DNA of 64,000 nucleotides, taken from NCBI RefSeq assembly GCF_927798095.1, contig NZ_CAKMMF010000032.1, positions 1 to 64,000 of the forward strand, written 5' to 3'. Positions 1-8,497 of this stretch are shown here, piece after piece (within the stretch, counting starts at the first letter, position 1; each line of letters starts with the position of its first letter). The position numbers and the translations under genes were made by a program. This DNA is from Paenibacillus plantiphilus. GTDB lineage: Bacteria > Bacillota > Bacilli > Paenibacillales > Paenibacillaceae. The notes beneath the pieces are model-generated. The model was not told where the DNA came from. It was given only the letters and a program-made list of their open reading frames with translations, and ran no database searches.

Positions 1-291
1 ATAACCGGAAGCGAATCCACGGTTCATTGGGTTACCTATCTCCTGACCGATTTGAAGCTGAGTACTATAAAAGCATTTGTAAGCAACGTTAGTTGGTGTC
101 TACTTTCTTGACAGAGGTCCAGTCCCAATGATTGACGGGGAGGGCACTTGAGGACAGCCTGATTTTTTTGAAAGCGGCCCATCAGTCTTCTACTTCCACC
201 TTGATGAGAATACACATTATAGAACCAAAACTGGGCGATTGTCATAGGATGAGGAATTGAGAAATCCGATTGAACAAGGAGGGAACCGCAG
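1..291. other. Upstream region of cotJ operon, no gene recognised
   Basis: No convincing coding region is seen on either strand. The short open frames here lack ribosome-binding sites and recognisable composition. A mother-cell sigma-E promoter for the cotJ operon is expected in this interval from knowledge of B. subtilis, but I could not pick out a convincing -35/-10 pair. A Shine-Dalgarno sequence for cotJA lies at 276-283. Confidence 0.5.
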
Positions 292-522
292 GTGAATGTT
301 GTTAAGCAAACTCGCGATTGGTACCCGTTTATCGGCCCGTTTGACCCATGTCCGCCTATATATGTGAAAACTTATTATGTTCCGCCAAACCAGTATATTC
401 CGTTTCAGCCAATGGGACTGCAGCAATTTTCGCTTCAAGACGCGCTCAGGTTCGGCACGTTATGGCCGGCTCTGTTCAGCCCTTATGAATCGAAATGCGG
501 CAAGGGGGCAGGCAATGAATAA
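292..522 (+). CDS. cotJA: Spore coat associated protein CotJA
   Basis: This is a 76-residue, proline- and aromatic-rich protein matching the CotJA family of spore coat polypeptides, with the typical motifs GPFDPCPPIYVKTY and PFQPMGLQQF. CotJA and CotJC interact and are assembled into the coat of the developing spore in B. subtilis. The start is GTG, chosen because AAGGAGGG lies 8 bases upstream. The stop codon overlaps the start of cotJB by 8 bases, so the genes are translationally coupled. It is the first gene of a three-gene cotJABC operon. The family assignment is strong; the exact role in the coat is known only generally. Confidence 0.9.
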   Translation: MNVVKQTRDWYPFIGPFDPCPPIYVKTYYVPPNQYIPFQPMGLQQFSLQDALRFGTLWPALFSPYESKCGKGAGNE

Positions 523-778
523 GAAGCTGGATGCGAATTATTATAGCAAGCTCCTTGAGCTGCAGCAGCTTGATTTTGCATTGGTTGAGCTGACCCTTTA
601 TTTGGATACGCATCCCAATGATCTGCAGGCGATTCAGCAGTTTAATCAGCTGGCAAAGCAGCGGCAGCAGTGCGCACATGAATTTGAGATGCTGTATGGG
701 CCGCTTATGCAATTTGGACATAGCTACTCCAAATATCCGTGGCAATGGATTGAGACTCCATGGCCTTGGCAGGTGTAG
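515..778 (+). CDS. cotJB: Spore coat protein CotJB
   Basis: This 87-residue protein matches CotJB: it begins MNKKLDANYYSKLLELQQ, carries the family core LTLYLDTHPND, and ends in a tryptophan-rich tail (WQWIETPWPWQV). The open frame extends further upstream to 377, but the ATG at 515 is preferred because a G-rich ribosome-binding site (504-508) precedes it and the family begins here. It overlaps cotJA by 8 bases and lies 52 bases before cotJC. It is expected to act in the mother cell during sporulation as part of the CotJ coat complex. Molecular function is unknown. Confidence 0.9.
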   Translation: MNKKLDANYYSKLLELQQLDFALVELTLYLDTHPNDLQAIQQFNQLAKQRQQCAHEFEMLYGPLMQFGHSYSKYPWQWIETPWPWQV

Positions 779-830
779 TGGAAGAGCGTGATGCAGAACA
801 TAGAAGTGCGTTTGGGAGGGATGGGCAAGG

Positions 831-1400
831 ATGTGGATCTATGAGAAGAAGCTGCAGTATCCCGTTCGGGTAAGCAAGTGCTGTCCGCGTACGGCAAAAT
901 ATTTGGTGGAGCAATACGGCGGAGCGGATGGAGAGCTGTCTGCGGCGCTGCGGTACTTGAATCAACGGTATACGATCCCGGACAAAGTGGTCGGACTGTT
1001 GACTGATATAGGCACAGAGGAATTCGCGCACCTCGAAATGATCGCCACGATGATCTATAAGCTGACGAAGGATGCGACGCCTCAGCAGCTTCAAGAGGCC
1101 GGATTGGGAGAGCATTATGCCAATCATGACAGCGCGCTTTACTATAATAATGCTGCTGGCGTCCCGTGGACTGCCGCATACATCGCATCCAAAGGCGATC
1201 CGCTGGCTGATCTCTATGAGGATATCGCCGCCGAGGAGAAGGCGCGGGCGACCTATCAATGGATTATCGATATGACGGATGATGTGGACTTGCAGGATAG
1301 CTTGAAGTTTCTACGCGAGCGGGAGATCGTTCATGCCATGCGCTTCAAGGAAGCGGTCGAGATTATTAAAGCGGATCGGGATACGAAGAAGATTTATTGA
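831..1400 (+). CDS. cotJC: CotJC, manganese-catalase-like spore coat protein
   Basis: This 189-residue protein belongs to the CotJC/manganese catalase family, a ferritin-like four-helix di-manganese fold. Visible features are MWIYEKKLQYPV at the N-terminus, a first helix pair around GGADGELSAALRYLNQRY, and metal-ligand-type motifs TEEFAHLEMI (near residue 65) and AAEEKARATYQW. The length equals that of typical CotJC, shorter than full manganese catalases. The start at 831 follows GGGAGGG (814-820) with a 10-base spacer. It closes the cotJ operon, and a hairpin terminator follows at 1483. Catalase activity is plausible from the fold but not proven here. Confidence 0.9.
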   Translation: MWIYEKKLQYPVRVSKCCPRTAKYLVEQYGGADGELSAALRYLNQRYTIPDKVVGLLTDIGTEEFAHLEMIATMIYKLTKDATPQQLQEAGLGEHYANHDSALYYNNAAGVPWTAAYIASKGDPLADLYEDIAAEEKARATYQWIIDMTDDVDLQDSLKFLREREIVHAMRFKEAVEIIKADRDTKKIY

Positions 1401-1482
1401 TGCGCTGTCTGCGTTGCACAAAAGAAGAGTACGCTTTCTGGTCACCCCTGTAGGTGGCTGTCAATCTTATAAAGGGAATTCG

Positions 1483-1512
1483 CCACTTGCCGATTATAGG
1501 CAGGTGGTTTTA
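1483..1512 (+). terminator. Rho-independent terminator of cotJABC
   Basis: The inverted pair CCACTTGCC and GGCAGGTGG encloses a 7-base loop and is followed directly by TTTTATT. It lies 83 bases after cotJC and about 100 bases before the next gene on the same strand. Confidence 0.8.
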
Positions 1513-1609
1513 TTAGTTGCTGTCACTAATAAAAACATATTAAAACAATCGGAATTATATGTTATTATAATTGAAGAACACAAAATTTGCATAAGGAGAG
1601 ACATTCACA

Positions 1610-2053
1610 ATGCCAATTACTACTTTTAAAGCGTCAGCACATTTGCAGGAGGGTGTAGTTGTAAAGGTACGCTCCAGAAATTTCGAATTCACAATCGATG
1701 AGCCCAGAAGCTTGGGCGGAACAGATACAGGTCCGAATCCTGTGGAGGCGCTGCTCGGCTCATTGGGCGCGTGCCAAGCCATTGTAGCGAGAGTATACGC
1801 TAAGAAGTTTGATATTCAGCTTGATGATTTCTGGGTAGAGCTTGAGGGTGACCTTGATCTGGACGGGTTCTTCAAGAGATCAGATGTCCGTCCCGGCTAT
1901 TCTGATATTCGTTATACGTTCCATATTAAAACGGAATCGCCCAAGGAACGTGTTGAGCAGTTCATCGAATTTCTGGAGCAGACATGCCCCGTAGGAGACA
2001 CGATTGCGAATACAGTTAAACTTCAATTAAGCGGTATTGTCATTGAATCCTGA
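1610..2053 (+). CDS. OsmC-family peroxiredoxin
   Basis: This 147-residue protein belongs to the OsmC/Ohr superfamily of thiol-dependent organic hydroperoxide reductases. The two expected redox cysteines are present: Cys55 in SLGACQA and Cys126 in EQTCPVGDTIAN, on the family core GPNPVEALLGSLGAC. It is probably cytoplasmic and detoxifies organic peroxides with a thiol reductant. The start is supported by AAGGAGAG just upstream, and a perfect TATAAT lies at 1566-1571 with only a weak -35 element. It stands alone, with a hairpin at 2107 behind it. I cannot distinguish OsmC-type from YhfA-type function on sequence alone. Confidence 0.85.
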   Translation: MPITTFKASAHLQEGVVVKVRSRNFEFTIDEPRSLGGTDTGPNPVEALLGSLGACQAIVARVYAKKFDIQLDDFWVELEGDLDLDGFFKRSDVRPGYSDIRYTFHIKTESPKERVEQFIEFLEQTCPVGDTIANTVKLQLSGIVIES

Positions 2054-2106
2054 TGATTAATTCGGCTCTCACGCGATATCAACAATAAGAATTGTATGCG
2101 AAAAAA

Positions 2107-2135
2107 CCTCAGTCCGATGGAACATCAGACTGAGG
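2107..2135 (-). terminator. Terminator between convergent genes
   Basis: CCTCAGTC-C-GATG and CATC-A-GACTGAGG form a 12-bp stem with one mismatch around a GAA loop. Read on the minus strand the stem is followed by TTTTTTCGC, so it best serves the minus-strand gene ending at 2151. On the plus strand, after OsmC, it is followed only by weak T runs. Confidence 0.75.
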
Positions 2136-2150
2136 CCGCTTTGGGTTTCG

Positions 2151-2666
2151 TTATAGCGTTATTGTTTTTTTGCCCGACTTGCCCCACTTTACAATGGCTA
2201 TGCTGTCTTTTATTAATTTTTTTGGATCAGTATTTGCATTCTGGTCGGATATCTTGACTAAAAGATGCAAACTAACCAATCCACGACTTCGGTGTTCAAT
2301 GTTCCTCATTACTGGCTCATCCGAGAAAACAACGATATCGTTCTTTATCTTTTCAGATGGTTCAAAATCAAATCTAACATTATCCATTGACCAGAAATTC
2401 CGATTGTCAATTTCGAATGTAACCATGATTAATTTATACTCTCCATCTTTCTCCAGCAATTTTGGATTGACATCGTGAATTTCAAGCATCTTACTTCGAT
2501 CATGAGCCGTGTTTCGAATGCTCTCGATCCAGTTATCATTGCTGCTTAACGTTTTCTCATCGATGGCAGATACATGAATCTCATGATTGAATCTGACAAA
2601 GTAAGTAACGAATATGAACGAGACCAAAAGTACTGAAACTAGACCAAAGATAAGTTTTTTAGACAC
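2151..2666 (-). CDS. Hypothetical membrane-anchored protein
   Basis: This is a 171-residue protein of unknown function. Residues about 4-24 (LIFGLVSVLLVSFIFVTYFV) form one hydrophobic segment consistent with an N-terminal membrane anchor or uncleaved signal. The rest is polar and beta-rich, with a segment IMVTFEIDNRNFWSMDNVRF resembling extracellular immunoglobulin-like modules. There is no lipobox cysteine. The stretch is clearly AT-richer than its neighbours and pairs with a second small secreted-type ORF upstream on the same strand, so recent acquisition is plausible. I do not recognise a family. Confidence 0.6.
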   Translation of the reverse strand: MSKKLIFGLVSVLLVSFIFVTYFVRFNHEIHVSAIDEKTLSSNDNWIESIRNTAHDRSKMLEIHDVNPKLLEKDGEYKLIMVTFEIDNRNFWSMDNVRFDFEPSEKIKNDIVVFSDEPVMRNIEHRSRGLVSLHLLVKISDQNANTDPKKLIKDSIAIVKWGKSGKKTITL

Positions 2667-2692
2667 GAATTCTCCTCAATCACCATAATGAT

Positions 2693-2986
2693 TTATTCAA
2701 ACCTGAAATATTTCAAGTAATTAGAATCTTTTGCAATCTCCTGATCTTCTTCCCAAGGAATATTATGAACAAATACATAATATTCCACCGAATTAATATC
2801 CGCTCTCTTAAATTTCCTATTTTCATATTTTGACTTTACGAACTTTTCAGCAGTTGGTGCTTCGTATACCTGCTCCTCCTGTACTGCAGTCTGATTACCT
2901 TGCGCAAGAGCGAATGGTGTTGCTGTTAATATACCAAAATCAGTGCAGTAACTGTAACGGTGATTCTCTTCATACATAATCTTCAT
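2693..2986 (-). pseudogene. Small secreted protein gene with probable frameshift in signal peptide
   Basis: The open frame of 97 codons starts MKIMYEENHRYSYC, which is not a signal peptide, yet continues ILTATPFALAQGNQ, which looks like the end of one with an ALA-Q cleavage site. In the next frame an ATG at 2973 encodes MKRITVTVTALILVY, a textbook signal-peptide start, before hitting a stop. Joining the two frames near 2935-2945 restores a complete signal peptide followed by a roughly 75-residue polar mature protein. This suggests a one-base indel, either real or a sequencing error. No good ribosome-binding site precedes either start. Function is unknown. Confidence 0.5.
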
Positions 2987-3153
2987 ATCACATATTTTTT
3001 GTCAGCTTTCAGTGAATAATAATACATCAGCACATTAAAGTTGTAAATAAAAATATAAAATGTTTACAAATGTAAAATTAGTAATGCTTGAGAGCCGCAT
3101 CCACTCTAATAATGATTCCTCCAAGCTTGCTAGATTGCTGCTGCCATATCTGA

Positions 3154-6100
3154 CTAATATACATCACGGGCATATCGTTTGGCCTGAGTCATATCTTTCA
3201 CATATTGCTCCGCTTCCAGCTTGCTTTTACCGCCGTGCTGCTGGATGATTTGCTTCAGCGCGGCATCGACATCCTTGGCCATTCTGCTGGCGTCCCCGCA
3301 TACATAGAAGTGAGCGCCTGCCTGTAGCCATGACCATAACTCTGCTCCATGCTCTTCCATTCGATGTTGAACATAAATTTTCTCGCCCTGATCACGTGAG
3401 AACGCCGTATCGAGGCGATGAAGAATGCCGTCCCGCTGCATATTCTCCAGCTCCTCTTGGAAATAGAAATCATCTTCCGCTCTTTGTTCACCGAAAAAAA
3501 GCCAATTTCCCCCTGTAGCACGGGTAGCTTGACGTTCCTGAAGGAAGCCGCGAAAAGGCCCGACACCAGTTCCAGGTCCAACCATAATGATTGGCGTATC
3601 TGGATTGGGAGGAAGCTTGAAATGAGAGGTCTTCTGAATAAAGATAGGCACCTCGGACGCTTTCTCAGCACGATCAGCCAGAAAGACGGAGCAAACGCCA
3701 TTTCTGGCGTTGCCGTTGAACGCATAGCGCACCGTAGAGACGATAATATGCACTTCGTCAGGATTCCTTGTCGGACTGGAGGAAATCGAATACATTCGAG
3801 GCTGCATTGGTTTGAGCAATCCAACAAAATCATTTGAGCTGATGGATAAAGGAAACTCCTGCAAGAGATCGACGATCTGGCGCCCCCACAGCCATTGCTT
3901 CAGCTCTGCGCTGTTCTCGCTCTTCAGAAGAGTCCCTAGCCTATCGCTATTAATCCGTTCTTGGACAGCTTTCAGGATACCGGTCGTTATTCGAGAAATA
4001 TCGCAATATCGAGCAAGAGCCTTGGCTAGCGGAAGTGTCCCTTGTTCCTTGACCGTCACAAGCTCGGAGGAATCTAGATTGACCGCACGCAGGATCTCCT
4101 CGACGAGCGTTGGACAATTTGTCGGCCAGACACCTAAAGCATCGCCAACCTCATAGTCCAGCCCACTGTTTGTCAGGTTGAAAATATAATGGCGCGTTTC
4201 TTTCTCCGAGCCCTCTTTGCTAAGACGCTGGTTGGCAATAATCGTTGCCGGGAATGGTTGCTTGCGGCTATAGCTGCGTAGTAAAGCAGACTCCTCGGCA
4301 GCAGCGGGTTGTGCGGTTTGGTTCACTGTGCTGAGGGCTATTGGGAGCGAGGCTGAAGCTTCATCGGCATGGGCGGCGCTATCAAGCTCTTTGGCAAGTG
4401 AGGCCATCCACGCGTCGGCTTGCTCCTGAAAGTCAGTATCGCAATCGATGCGCGGGATAAGGCGCTGTGCGCCCAGCTGTGCAAAACGAGCGTCAAGGCT
4501 GCGTCCAAATCCGCAAAACAGATCATAATTGGAGTCGCCGAAGGCCAGCACGGCATAACGCAGCCCGGGCATCCGTGGAGCGCTGTCAGCTTGGAGCGAT
4601 TGCCAGAAGCCAGCGCCATTATCCGGCGGATCACCGGCTCCGAACGTGCTTGCCATACATATAACAAGCTTCTCGGAAGCAAGGCTCTCCATGGAACAGC
4701 TGTCCATATTCATGAGTTGGACATGATGTCCTGCTGCTTTTAATTTATTAGCGCAATTCTGGGCTGCTTCCTCGGCATTACCGGTTTGTGAAGCCCACAG
4801 CACCATTATGCGCAAGGAGTGGGATGTGTCCGTTTGAGCCGAAGGAGCTGCATCTGGTTGTAATGAAGGAGCCGGCGGAGCAAGTGTTGCTTGCATGGAA
4901 TGAGTTGTCGCCAGTGGCGGGGCGTGCTCTGGTTCTGGCAAATAGGTTCGAGAGAACATGCCTGCAAGCATGCCATCGAGCCAGAATCTCTTGGACGTCT
5001 CAAGCGGCGCAGTAGGAGGCAGGACGGGAACGCCCGCCACAGGCCGCAGCTCATCGGTCCGCAAGCTTGTAATAAAACCAGTAAGATACATTTTCTCATG
5101 GCTGTCCAGTGTCATGGCGGACGCGGCTTCAATGCCAAGCATGCTGGCAAGTGTGTCAACTTTGGCCATATAAATTTCCTCCTTTTGGATGCTGCTCTCG
5201 GCGCTGGATGCCGAATAAGAGACTGCGGCTCCTGGTTGAGATGAATCGGCAAGCTTTTCTTTTGCAGGGCTGACAGCACGGACTAGCGATACTGCGCAAA
5301 ATTTGAACTCCGGCTGAAAGGATATCGGATCAATGGCATCATTGGTGACAGCATTGATTGCGAGATTATTGCCGAATACATCATTCCAGTGAAACGGGGC
5401 GAAGCAATTGCCTGGACGAACTCTATCGGTAATGACAGCGGGCAATATTGCAAGTCCGCGTCTTGAGCGAATCTCGACCTGATCTTCATTATTTATGCCA
5501 AGGAGTGCTCCATCCTCAGGGTGAATTTCAATAAACGGGCGGGGGTTCAGTTTATTCAGCTTCGCAATCTTCCCTGTCTTGGTCATGGTGTGCCACTGAT
5601 GCTGCAAACGGCCTGTATTCAAGATGAGTGGATAATCCATATCCGGCAGCTCGGCAGGCGGCGCATAGGGACGAGCTAGAAAGATGCCCTTGCCACTTTC
5701 AGTCGGAAATACAAGACGTGGACGGCTGCCATCCTCGCGCACCTTCAAGGTTTGACTTATGCCATCATTCAAATAGCGGATTGGGCTGCGGTCAGATTGG
5801 CTTGCCGTAGCACATGGCCATTGCAGGGGAGTTTCACGCAGCAACTCGTAGGAAGCGCCCCGAATATCATAACCAGTCTTGGGATTCCAAGCTTGTTGAA
5901 TCTCACGATAGACATCTTCTGAGGACGTGTATGTGAATGCCTCGGAATAACCCATTTCACAAGCAACGCGGGCAATGATAAGCCAATCCGGCAGCGCTTC
6001 GCCCGGCGGCTGTACCGCTTGCTGCATCAATGTCAAATTTCGCTCGGAGTTGATCATAACACCCTCGGCCTCGGACCATAATGCGCCTGGAAGCATAATA

Positions 6101-7428
6101 TCCGCATATCGATTGGTCTCTGTATCGAGAAAAGCATCCTGCGTAATAATGAGCTCAGCAGCCTCTAAGCCTGCGATAACGTTGTTGCGATTGGGAACCG
6201 TGGCTACGGGATTCGTGCATATAATCCAGCAAGCCTTGATGTCCCCAGACTTCATGCTTTCGAACATGGAGACCGTGCCTGTTCCGAACGTCGTTCTGAG
6301 CGTGCCCCGCGGCAGCTTCCACATGTCTTCCATAAAATAGCGTTCCGATTCTACCAGAACAGAACGTTGTCCCGGCAGGCCGGGGCCCATGTACCCCATC
6401 TCGCGACCGCCCATCGCATTGGGCTGACCCGTAAGCGAGAACGGACCGCTGCCGGGGCGGCAGATTTTTCCGGTTGCCAGATGCAGGTTGCAGATTGCAT
6501 TCGTATGCCAGGTGCCATGCGTGCTTTGGTTCAAGCCCATCGTCCAGCAGCTCATCCACTCGGGCGACGAGCCAATCCAGGCGGCTGCTTGGCGAATATC
6601 AGCCTCTGGAATGCCGGTAATTTCAGAAACTTTATCGGGCGGGTAATCCTCTAAAAAGCCGGGCATATCCTCCCATCCAGAAGTGAACTCAGCAATAAAA
6701 GAAGGATCGATATCGTTATTCTTCACAAGCAGATGCAAGAGGCCATTAAGAAGAGCGAGGTCAGTGCCAGGTTTGATTTGCATATATAGCGAAGCTTTAT
6801 CTGCTGTAGCATTTCGGCGAGGGTCAACTACAATGAGCTTGGCGCCCGCTTTAACTCGGTCCATAACACGCAAGAACAAAATCGGATGGCAATCAGCCAT
6901 ATTGGCTCCAATAACGAAAAATAAATCGCTGCTGTCCATGTCCTGATAAGAGCCGGGCGGGCCATCCGCTCCGAGTGACAGCTTATAGCCGCTGCCGGCG
7001 CTGGCCATGCATAGACGGGAATTCGACTCGATATGGTTCGTGCCTACATAGCCTTTCGCTAATTTATTAATCAGATATTGCGACTCCAATGACATCTGAC
7101 CGGATACATAAAAGGATAGGGCGTCAGGGCCATGTTCATCGAGAATGGCGCGAAGCTGCTTGGCAGTTTTGCGGATAGCCTCGTCAATGCCGACTTTTCT
7201 CGGCTCGCCCCTGCGGACGGGACGCTCGTAGGCATATTCCATTCGGCCCGATTCTGTAATGGCTTGTGCGCAGGTATTGCCCTTGGTGCAGAGCCTTCCG
7301 AAATTGGTAGGATGCTCTTTGTCACCGGTCACTTTGACGACACGGTTGGCTTCTACTTCGAGCACGATTCCGCATCCAACGCCGCAATAGGGGCATACAC
7401 TTTTTACTGATTTGGTTGTTGTCATCAT
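3154..7428 (-). CDS. Fused assimilatory nitrate reductase and flavoprotein reductase
   Basis: This 1,424-residue protein joins two enzymes. Residues 1-730 are a molybdopterin (bis-MGD) nitrate reductase of the NasC/NapA type: the [4Fe-4S] motif is Cys12, Cys15, Cys19 and Cys47, and Cys140 in NSRLCM fits the molybdenum ligand. Residues 754-1424 resemble CysJ/NasB: a flavodoxin-like FMN domain from about 873 (WASQTGNAEEA), an FAD domain with RMYSISSSP, and an NADPH domain with GPGTGVGPFRGF, ending YARDVY. Together they would pass electrons from NAD(P)H via FAD and FMN to nitrate in the cytoplasm. NCBI names similar proteins bifunctional nitrate reductase/sulfite reductase flavoprotein. No nitrite reductase gene is in the window. 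A GlnR-type box lies upstream and an internal start is at 5169. Confidence 0.88.
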   Translation of the reverse strand: MMTTTKSVKSVCPYCGVGCGIVLEVEANRVVKVTGDKEHPTNFGRLCTKGNTCAQAITESGRMEYAYERPVRRGEPRKVGIDEAIRKTAKQLRAILDEHGPDALSFYVSGQMSLESQYLINKLAKGYVGTNHIESNSRLCMASAGSGYKLSLGADGPPGSYQDMDSSDLFFVIGANMADCHPILFLRVMDRVKAGAKLIVVDPRRNATADKASLYMQIKPGTDLALLNGLLHLLVKNNDIDPSFIAEFTSGWEDMPGFLEDYPPDKVSEITGIPEADIRQAAAWIGSSPEWMSCWTMGLNQSTHGTWHTNAICNLHLATGKICRPGSGPFSLTGQPNAMGGREMGYMGPGLPGQRSVLVESERYFMEDMWKLPRGTLRTTFGTGTVSMFESMKSGDIKACWIICTNPVATVPNRNNVIAGLEAAELIITQDAFLDTETNRYADIMLPGALWSEAEGVMINSERNLTLMQQAVQPPGEALPDWLIIARVACEMGYSEAFTYTSSEDVYREIQQAWNPKTGYDIRGASYELLRETPLQWPCATASQSDRSPIRYLNDGISQTLKVREDGSRPRLVFPTESGKGIFLARPYAPPAELPDMDYPLILNTGRLQHQWHTMTKTGKIAKLNKLNPRPFIEIHPEDGALLGINNEDQVEIRSRRGLAILPAVITDRVRPGNCFAPFHWNDVFGNNLAINAVTNDAIDPISFQPEFKFCAVSLVRAVSPAKEKLADSSQPGAAVSYSASSAESSIQKEEIYMAKVDTLASMLGIEAASAMTLDSHEKMYLTGFITSLRTDELRPVAGVPVLPPTAPLETSKRFWLDGMLAGMFSRTYLPEPEHAPPLATTHSMQATLAPPAPSLQPDAAPSAQTDTSHSLRIMVLWASQTGNAEEAAQNCANKLKAAGHHVQLMNMDSCSMESLASEKLVICMASTFGAGDPPDNGAGFWQSLQADSAPRMPGLRYAVLAFGDSNYDLFCGFGRSLDARFAQLGAQRLIPRIDCDTDFQEQADAWMASLAKELDSAAHADEASASLPIALSTVNQTAQPAAAEESALLRSYSRKQPFPATIIANQRLSKEGSEKETRHYIFNLTNSGLDYEVGDALGVWPTNCPTLVEEILRAVNLDSSELVTVKEQGTLPLAKALARYCDISRITTGILKAVQERINSDRLGTLLKSENSAELKQWLWGRQIVDLLQEFPLSISSNDFVGLLKPMQPRMYSISSSPTRNPDEVHIIVSTVRYAFNGNARNGVCSVFLADRAEKASEVPIFIQKTSHFKLPPNPDTPIIMVGPGTGVGPFRGFLQERQATRATGGNWLFFGEQRAEDDFYFQEELENMQRDGILHRLDTAFSRDQGEKIYVQHRMEEHGAELWSWLQAGAHFYVCGDASRMAKDVDAALKQIIQQHGGKSKLEAEQYVKDMTQAKRYARDVY
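5169..5184 (-). promoter_or_regulatory. Internal ribosome-binding site and start codon inside the fused reductase
   Basis: On the minus strand AAGGAGG (5178-5184) is followed after 8 bases by an in-frame ATG at 5169, codon 754 of the fusion. The protein starting there, MAKVDTLASMLG, would be a free-standing 671-residue flavoprotein reductase. This looks like the fossil or still active start of an originally separate gene, so the locus may make both the fusion and a separate reductase. Confidence 0.65.
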
Positions 7429-7563
7429 GGTTCACCACCAACATGGAGCGTAATATAAGCAAAATAGAGGCCTGTGTCTCAGTGATTTAGAAACTAAACA
7501 TAACTATTTATAACTAGATATGTTCAAATATATATCGCACTACGATTCAAGTCAATAAGCAAA

Positions 7564-7580
7564 TGTTAAGTTGTCTAACA
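7564..7580. promoter_or_regulatory. GlnR/TnrA-type nitrogen-control box
   Basis: TGTTAAGTTGTCTAACA matches the consensus TGTNA-N7-TNACA at every fixed position and is almost perfectly palindromic. It sits in the 322-bp divergent space between the nitrate reductase (136 bases upstream of its start) and the MarR gene. GlnR and TnrA control nitrate assimilation in Bacillales through such sites. The rest of the interval is AT-rich with no gene. Confidence 0.75.
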
Positions 7581-7750
7581 TGAATTTAGAATTTTTTTTG
7601 GACATCTATCTAAATCCTTTATATTGAGTTAGATAATCTCACATAAGATTCTGCTTGCTGTGGATAGGTGACGCTTCCTTGTTTTTAATTGTCTGCGCAA
7701 TTGGATTGATATAGACTGGAGGTAATCCTTCTTAATGTTAGGAGCTGGAC

Positions 7751-8140
7751 ATGACCAGGAATCGGTTGCCCAAAAATGTATATGAAGAGCTCGCATCGTT
7801 TCGATATCGGATCCGAAAGTTTATTCGTTTTAGCGAGGAAGCTGCAAGAAGCAAGGGCCTTACCCCGCAGTATCACCAGCTCATGTTGTCTATTATGGGG
7901 TTTCCCGGAAGGGAACAGGCTACACCTAAGGAATTGGCAGAGCGGCTGCAAATCACTCCGCATGCTTGTGTGGAGCTTATAAAGCGCTGTGAGGAGCTTG
8001 AGCTCGTGCAGCGATTGCCGAATCCGCAGGATGGACGCAGTATTTTTATACGTGTGACAGAATCCGGAATGGACATTTTGGAGGAGCTATCCGAAATTCA
8101 TGTCGAAGAATTAAAAAGAGCGGGCTTGCTTGCGTTTTAA
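7751..8140 (+). CDS. MarR-family transcriptional regulator
   Basis: This 129-residue protein shows the MarR winged-helix layout: a dimerising first helix, then LTPQYHQLMLSIMG, the recognition region TPKELAERLQITPHACVELIKRCEELELVQR, and the wing NPQDGRSIFIRVTESG. It probably binds a palindromic operator near its own promoter and responds to a small ligand or oxidant. The start is supported by AGGAG 6 bases upstream. It is divergent from the nitrate reductase gene and is followed by its own terminator, so it is monocistronic. The target genes cannot be told from sequence; the nitrate reductase is the nearest candidate. Confidence 0.85.
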   Translation: MTRNRLPKNVYEELASFRYRIRKFIRFSEEAARSKGLTPQYHQLMLSIMGFPGREQATPKELAERLQITPHACVELIKRCEELELVQRLPNPQDGRSIFIRVTESGMDILEELSEIHVEELKRAGLLAF

Positions 8141-8153
8141 GTTGCAAAAAAAA

Positions 8154-8197
8154 GAGGGTGTCACTAGCAGCAACCTGCTGAGAGACACTCTCTTTTT
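8154..8197 (+). terminator. Rho-independent terminator of the MarR gene
   Basis: GAGGGTGTC (8154-8162) pairs with GACACTCTC (8184-8192) with one G-T wobble, followed by TTTTT. An A-rich run precedes it. Confidence 0.8.
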
Positions 8198-8497
8198 GTT
8201 GTTGTGTTGCTATATCAACTCCAATGCTTGTTGATTATGTTAGGAAAACTGACATAAGGCATAAAAATTATTGCTTTATGTCGTAAAACGATATATATTG
8301 ATGAAGGATGATATGGTTTAGATATATTTGATGTGGTTTAGATTTGAGTGGGGAAGGATGGGGTGGCAAGAGAAATGCAGAGACAACGCAAGAAGAACAG
8401 TTGTTCAGAAGATCGGGTCATGAGCTTCTGCTCTCTGTTCTTATTTAGAAAAGAAGTTTTGTTCGAACGAGGATGCCGCCAATAAGGATGACCGTAT
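8198..8497. other. Intergenic region, no gene seen
   Basis: The interval is AT-rich at 8220-8350 and contains the short repeated phrase TGGTTTAGAT at two places. An imperfect inverted pair (AGAACAG..CAGAAG with CTTCTG..CTGTTCT, about 8395-8443) could be a weak hairpin behind the minus-strand gene, but it has no T run. No gene or riboswitch is recognised. Confidence 0.4.

Noticed and set aside
1-245. Minus-strand ORF at 36-245 as a gene
   Set aside because: No ribosome-binding site, unusual composition, and it lies in the expected cotJ promoter region.
8270-8310. AT-rich palindrome-like CGATATATATTG considered as a ModE box or Moco riboswitch element
   Set aside because: It does not match the ModE consensus half-sites at the proper spacing, and no Moco aptamer blocks are present.
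8395-8443. Inverted pair as terminator of the molybdate-type regulator gene
   Set aside because: Stem is interrupted and no T run follows on the minus strand; mentioned only as a weak possibility.
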